Of a stretch of DNA of 64,000 bases, positions 63,184 through 64,000 are shown one piece after another. Numbering within the stretch: the stretch's first letter is position 1; each line of letters starts with the position of its first letter. The position numbers were made by a program, and so were the translations under genes. Source of the stretch: Chiridota heheva (lineage: Eukaryota; Echinodermata; Holothuroidea; Apodida; Chiridotidae); contig JAIGNY010001826.1 in the NCBI GenBank assembly GCA_020152595.1, positions 275,001 to 339,000 on the forward strand, in the 5' to 3' direction. The notes beneath the pieces are model-generated. The model saw nothing but the letters and a program-made list of their open reading frames with translations. It was not told the origin of the DNA and ran no database searches.

Positions 63184-64000
63184 AGAGGTTGCACTAGAAT
63201 TTTTTGTCTGGCGTATTTGGTTATGCCAAGCCCTTGATTTTCGGCATATTTTGTAATTTGCTGTCGTATGTACAGGGCACTGCGTAATGTACAGTGCACT
63301 GCGCACTAGCGAAGCTTGCATGAATTGTGTAGGCCTGCCTTGCTAAAGTGAATGAAAATTGTGATTAAAATACCAAAAACATTAAAAGTCAGACTATTAT
63401 TATCATAAAAAATATTAGAAAAAGTTCATACCCCAATCCTTGTAATAACGTTGATTGTTAAATCATGAAATTTGGGTTAACAATCCCAAAATAAACAAGA
63501 AAATACTTTTGTTTATCGTATCCAAACTTTCATGAGGTTTTAGTGAACTTTGACCAATAGTCAACGATAATATACTATTCAGATCTCGAACATGCCTACT
63601 TTTTTACAGTATTGTAACTTGACTTGCAGATTGTAATCAATTCACAGATACACCATCAACACAATACAGGAGGAAAGTAGAATCAATAATATCGTTGACA
63701 ATTGACAGCCTTCATTAAAAACAACATCAAAACTTTCACGCACACTGTACAGTGTATGTTACATGTATAGGGCCATGAACTAGCCTATATGTGTCTCTGT
63801 ACAGTCTTGTACGGGGCATGTTGAATCATTCGGCCGTAAGTCTTGTAGTTGTGTCATTTTTCTTTTATTTATGAGTAATTCAAAATCATTTTTGTATGAA
63901 GTAAATCTTTCAATCGCATCAGACAGGTAAGATGTTCATGATTTTTATTTAAGTTAATGAAAAACTATAGCGTAAAATTTCACATACTATATCTAAATCT
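63184..64000. mobile_element. MULE-like element, copy 2 (cut by window end)
   Basis: Starts AGAGGTTGCACTAGAATTTT and runs parallel to 35837 onward ('gtcgtatgtacagggca', 'cactagcgaagc', 'gaggttttagtgaactttg', 'aatcattcggccgt') up to the last base. The right end lies outside the window. Its left flank is unrelated to that of copy 1, so it is an independent insertion. Confidence 0.85.

Overview
The window is a stretch of an animal nuclear genome. It is AT-rich and almost gene-free, full of transposon relics, satellites and microsatellites, and carries spliced exons with canonical GT/AG borders. The only host gene I can support is the 5' end of a laminin gamma-chain gene on the + strand: a signal-peptide/start exon at 23719-23963 and a second exon at 32784-32977, joined by an 8.8-kb intron. 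Together they encode the beginning of the laminin N-terminal (LN) polymerisation domain. No third exon was recognised, so intron 2 probably runs past the end of the window (more than 31 kb). The mix of CR1-like, I-like and DIRS-like retroelements, tRNA-derived SINEs and many short TIR elements suggests a marine invertebrate, perhaps a deuterostome such as an echinoderm. That is inference only, and I cannot name a species.

Layout. 0-5.3 kb: no gene, a foldback MITE and a degenerate 30-bp tandem array. 5.35-15.39 kb: a single 10-kb minisatellite with a 27-bp unit (roughly 370 units). Its core is a perfect 12-bp palindrome, and variant units recur in a higher-order pattern. 15.9-17.4 kb: the 3' half of a decayed I-like LINE (RNase H plus CCHC tail). 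17.7-20.5 kb: small TIR elements and an (AT)140 tract. 20.85-23.0 kb: a 5'-truncated, frameshifted CR1-like LINE on the minus strand, ending about 0.7 kb upstream of the laminin start codon. 23.7-33.0 kb: laminin exons 1 and 2 and intron 1. 33-64 kb: intron 2 sequence or intergenic DNA, packed with MITEs, nested insertions, short tandem arrays, a DIRS-type reverse transcriptase relic and a 1.56-kb TTAA element.

The most informative structures are transposon families whose boundaries and target-site duplications can be read directly. One is a CAGACCCC-ended family with three copies, each flanked by a different perfect 5-bp duplication; two of the copies bracket laminin exon 2 in direct orientation. 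Another is a foldback family (seven copies) ending in TTAAAGG. There is a piggyBac-like TTAA element carrying four ATTTGCAT octamers. Two nested insertions have clean duplications: a LINE tail inside a foldback MITE, and a MULE-like 917-bp element inside a 5-bp-TSD MITE. No rRNA gene, intact tRNA gene or CRISPR array was seen. All long reading frames apart from the two laminin exons are transposon debris or by-products of repeats.
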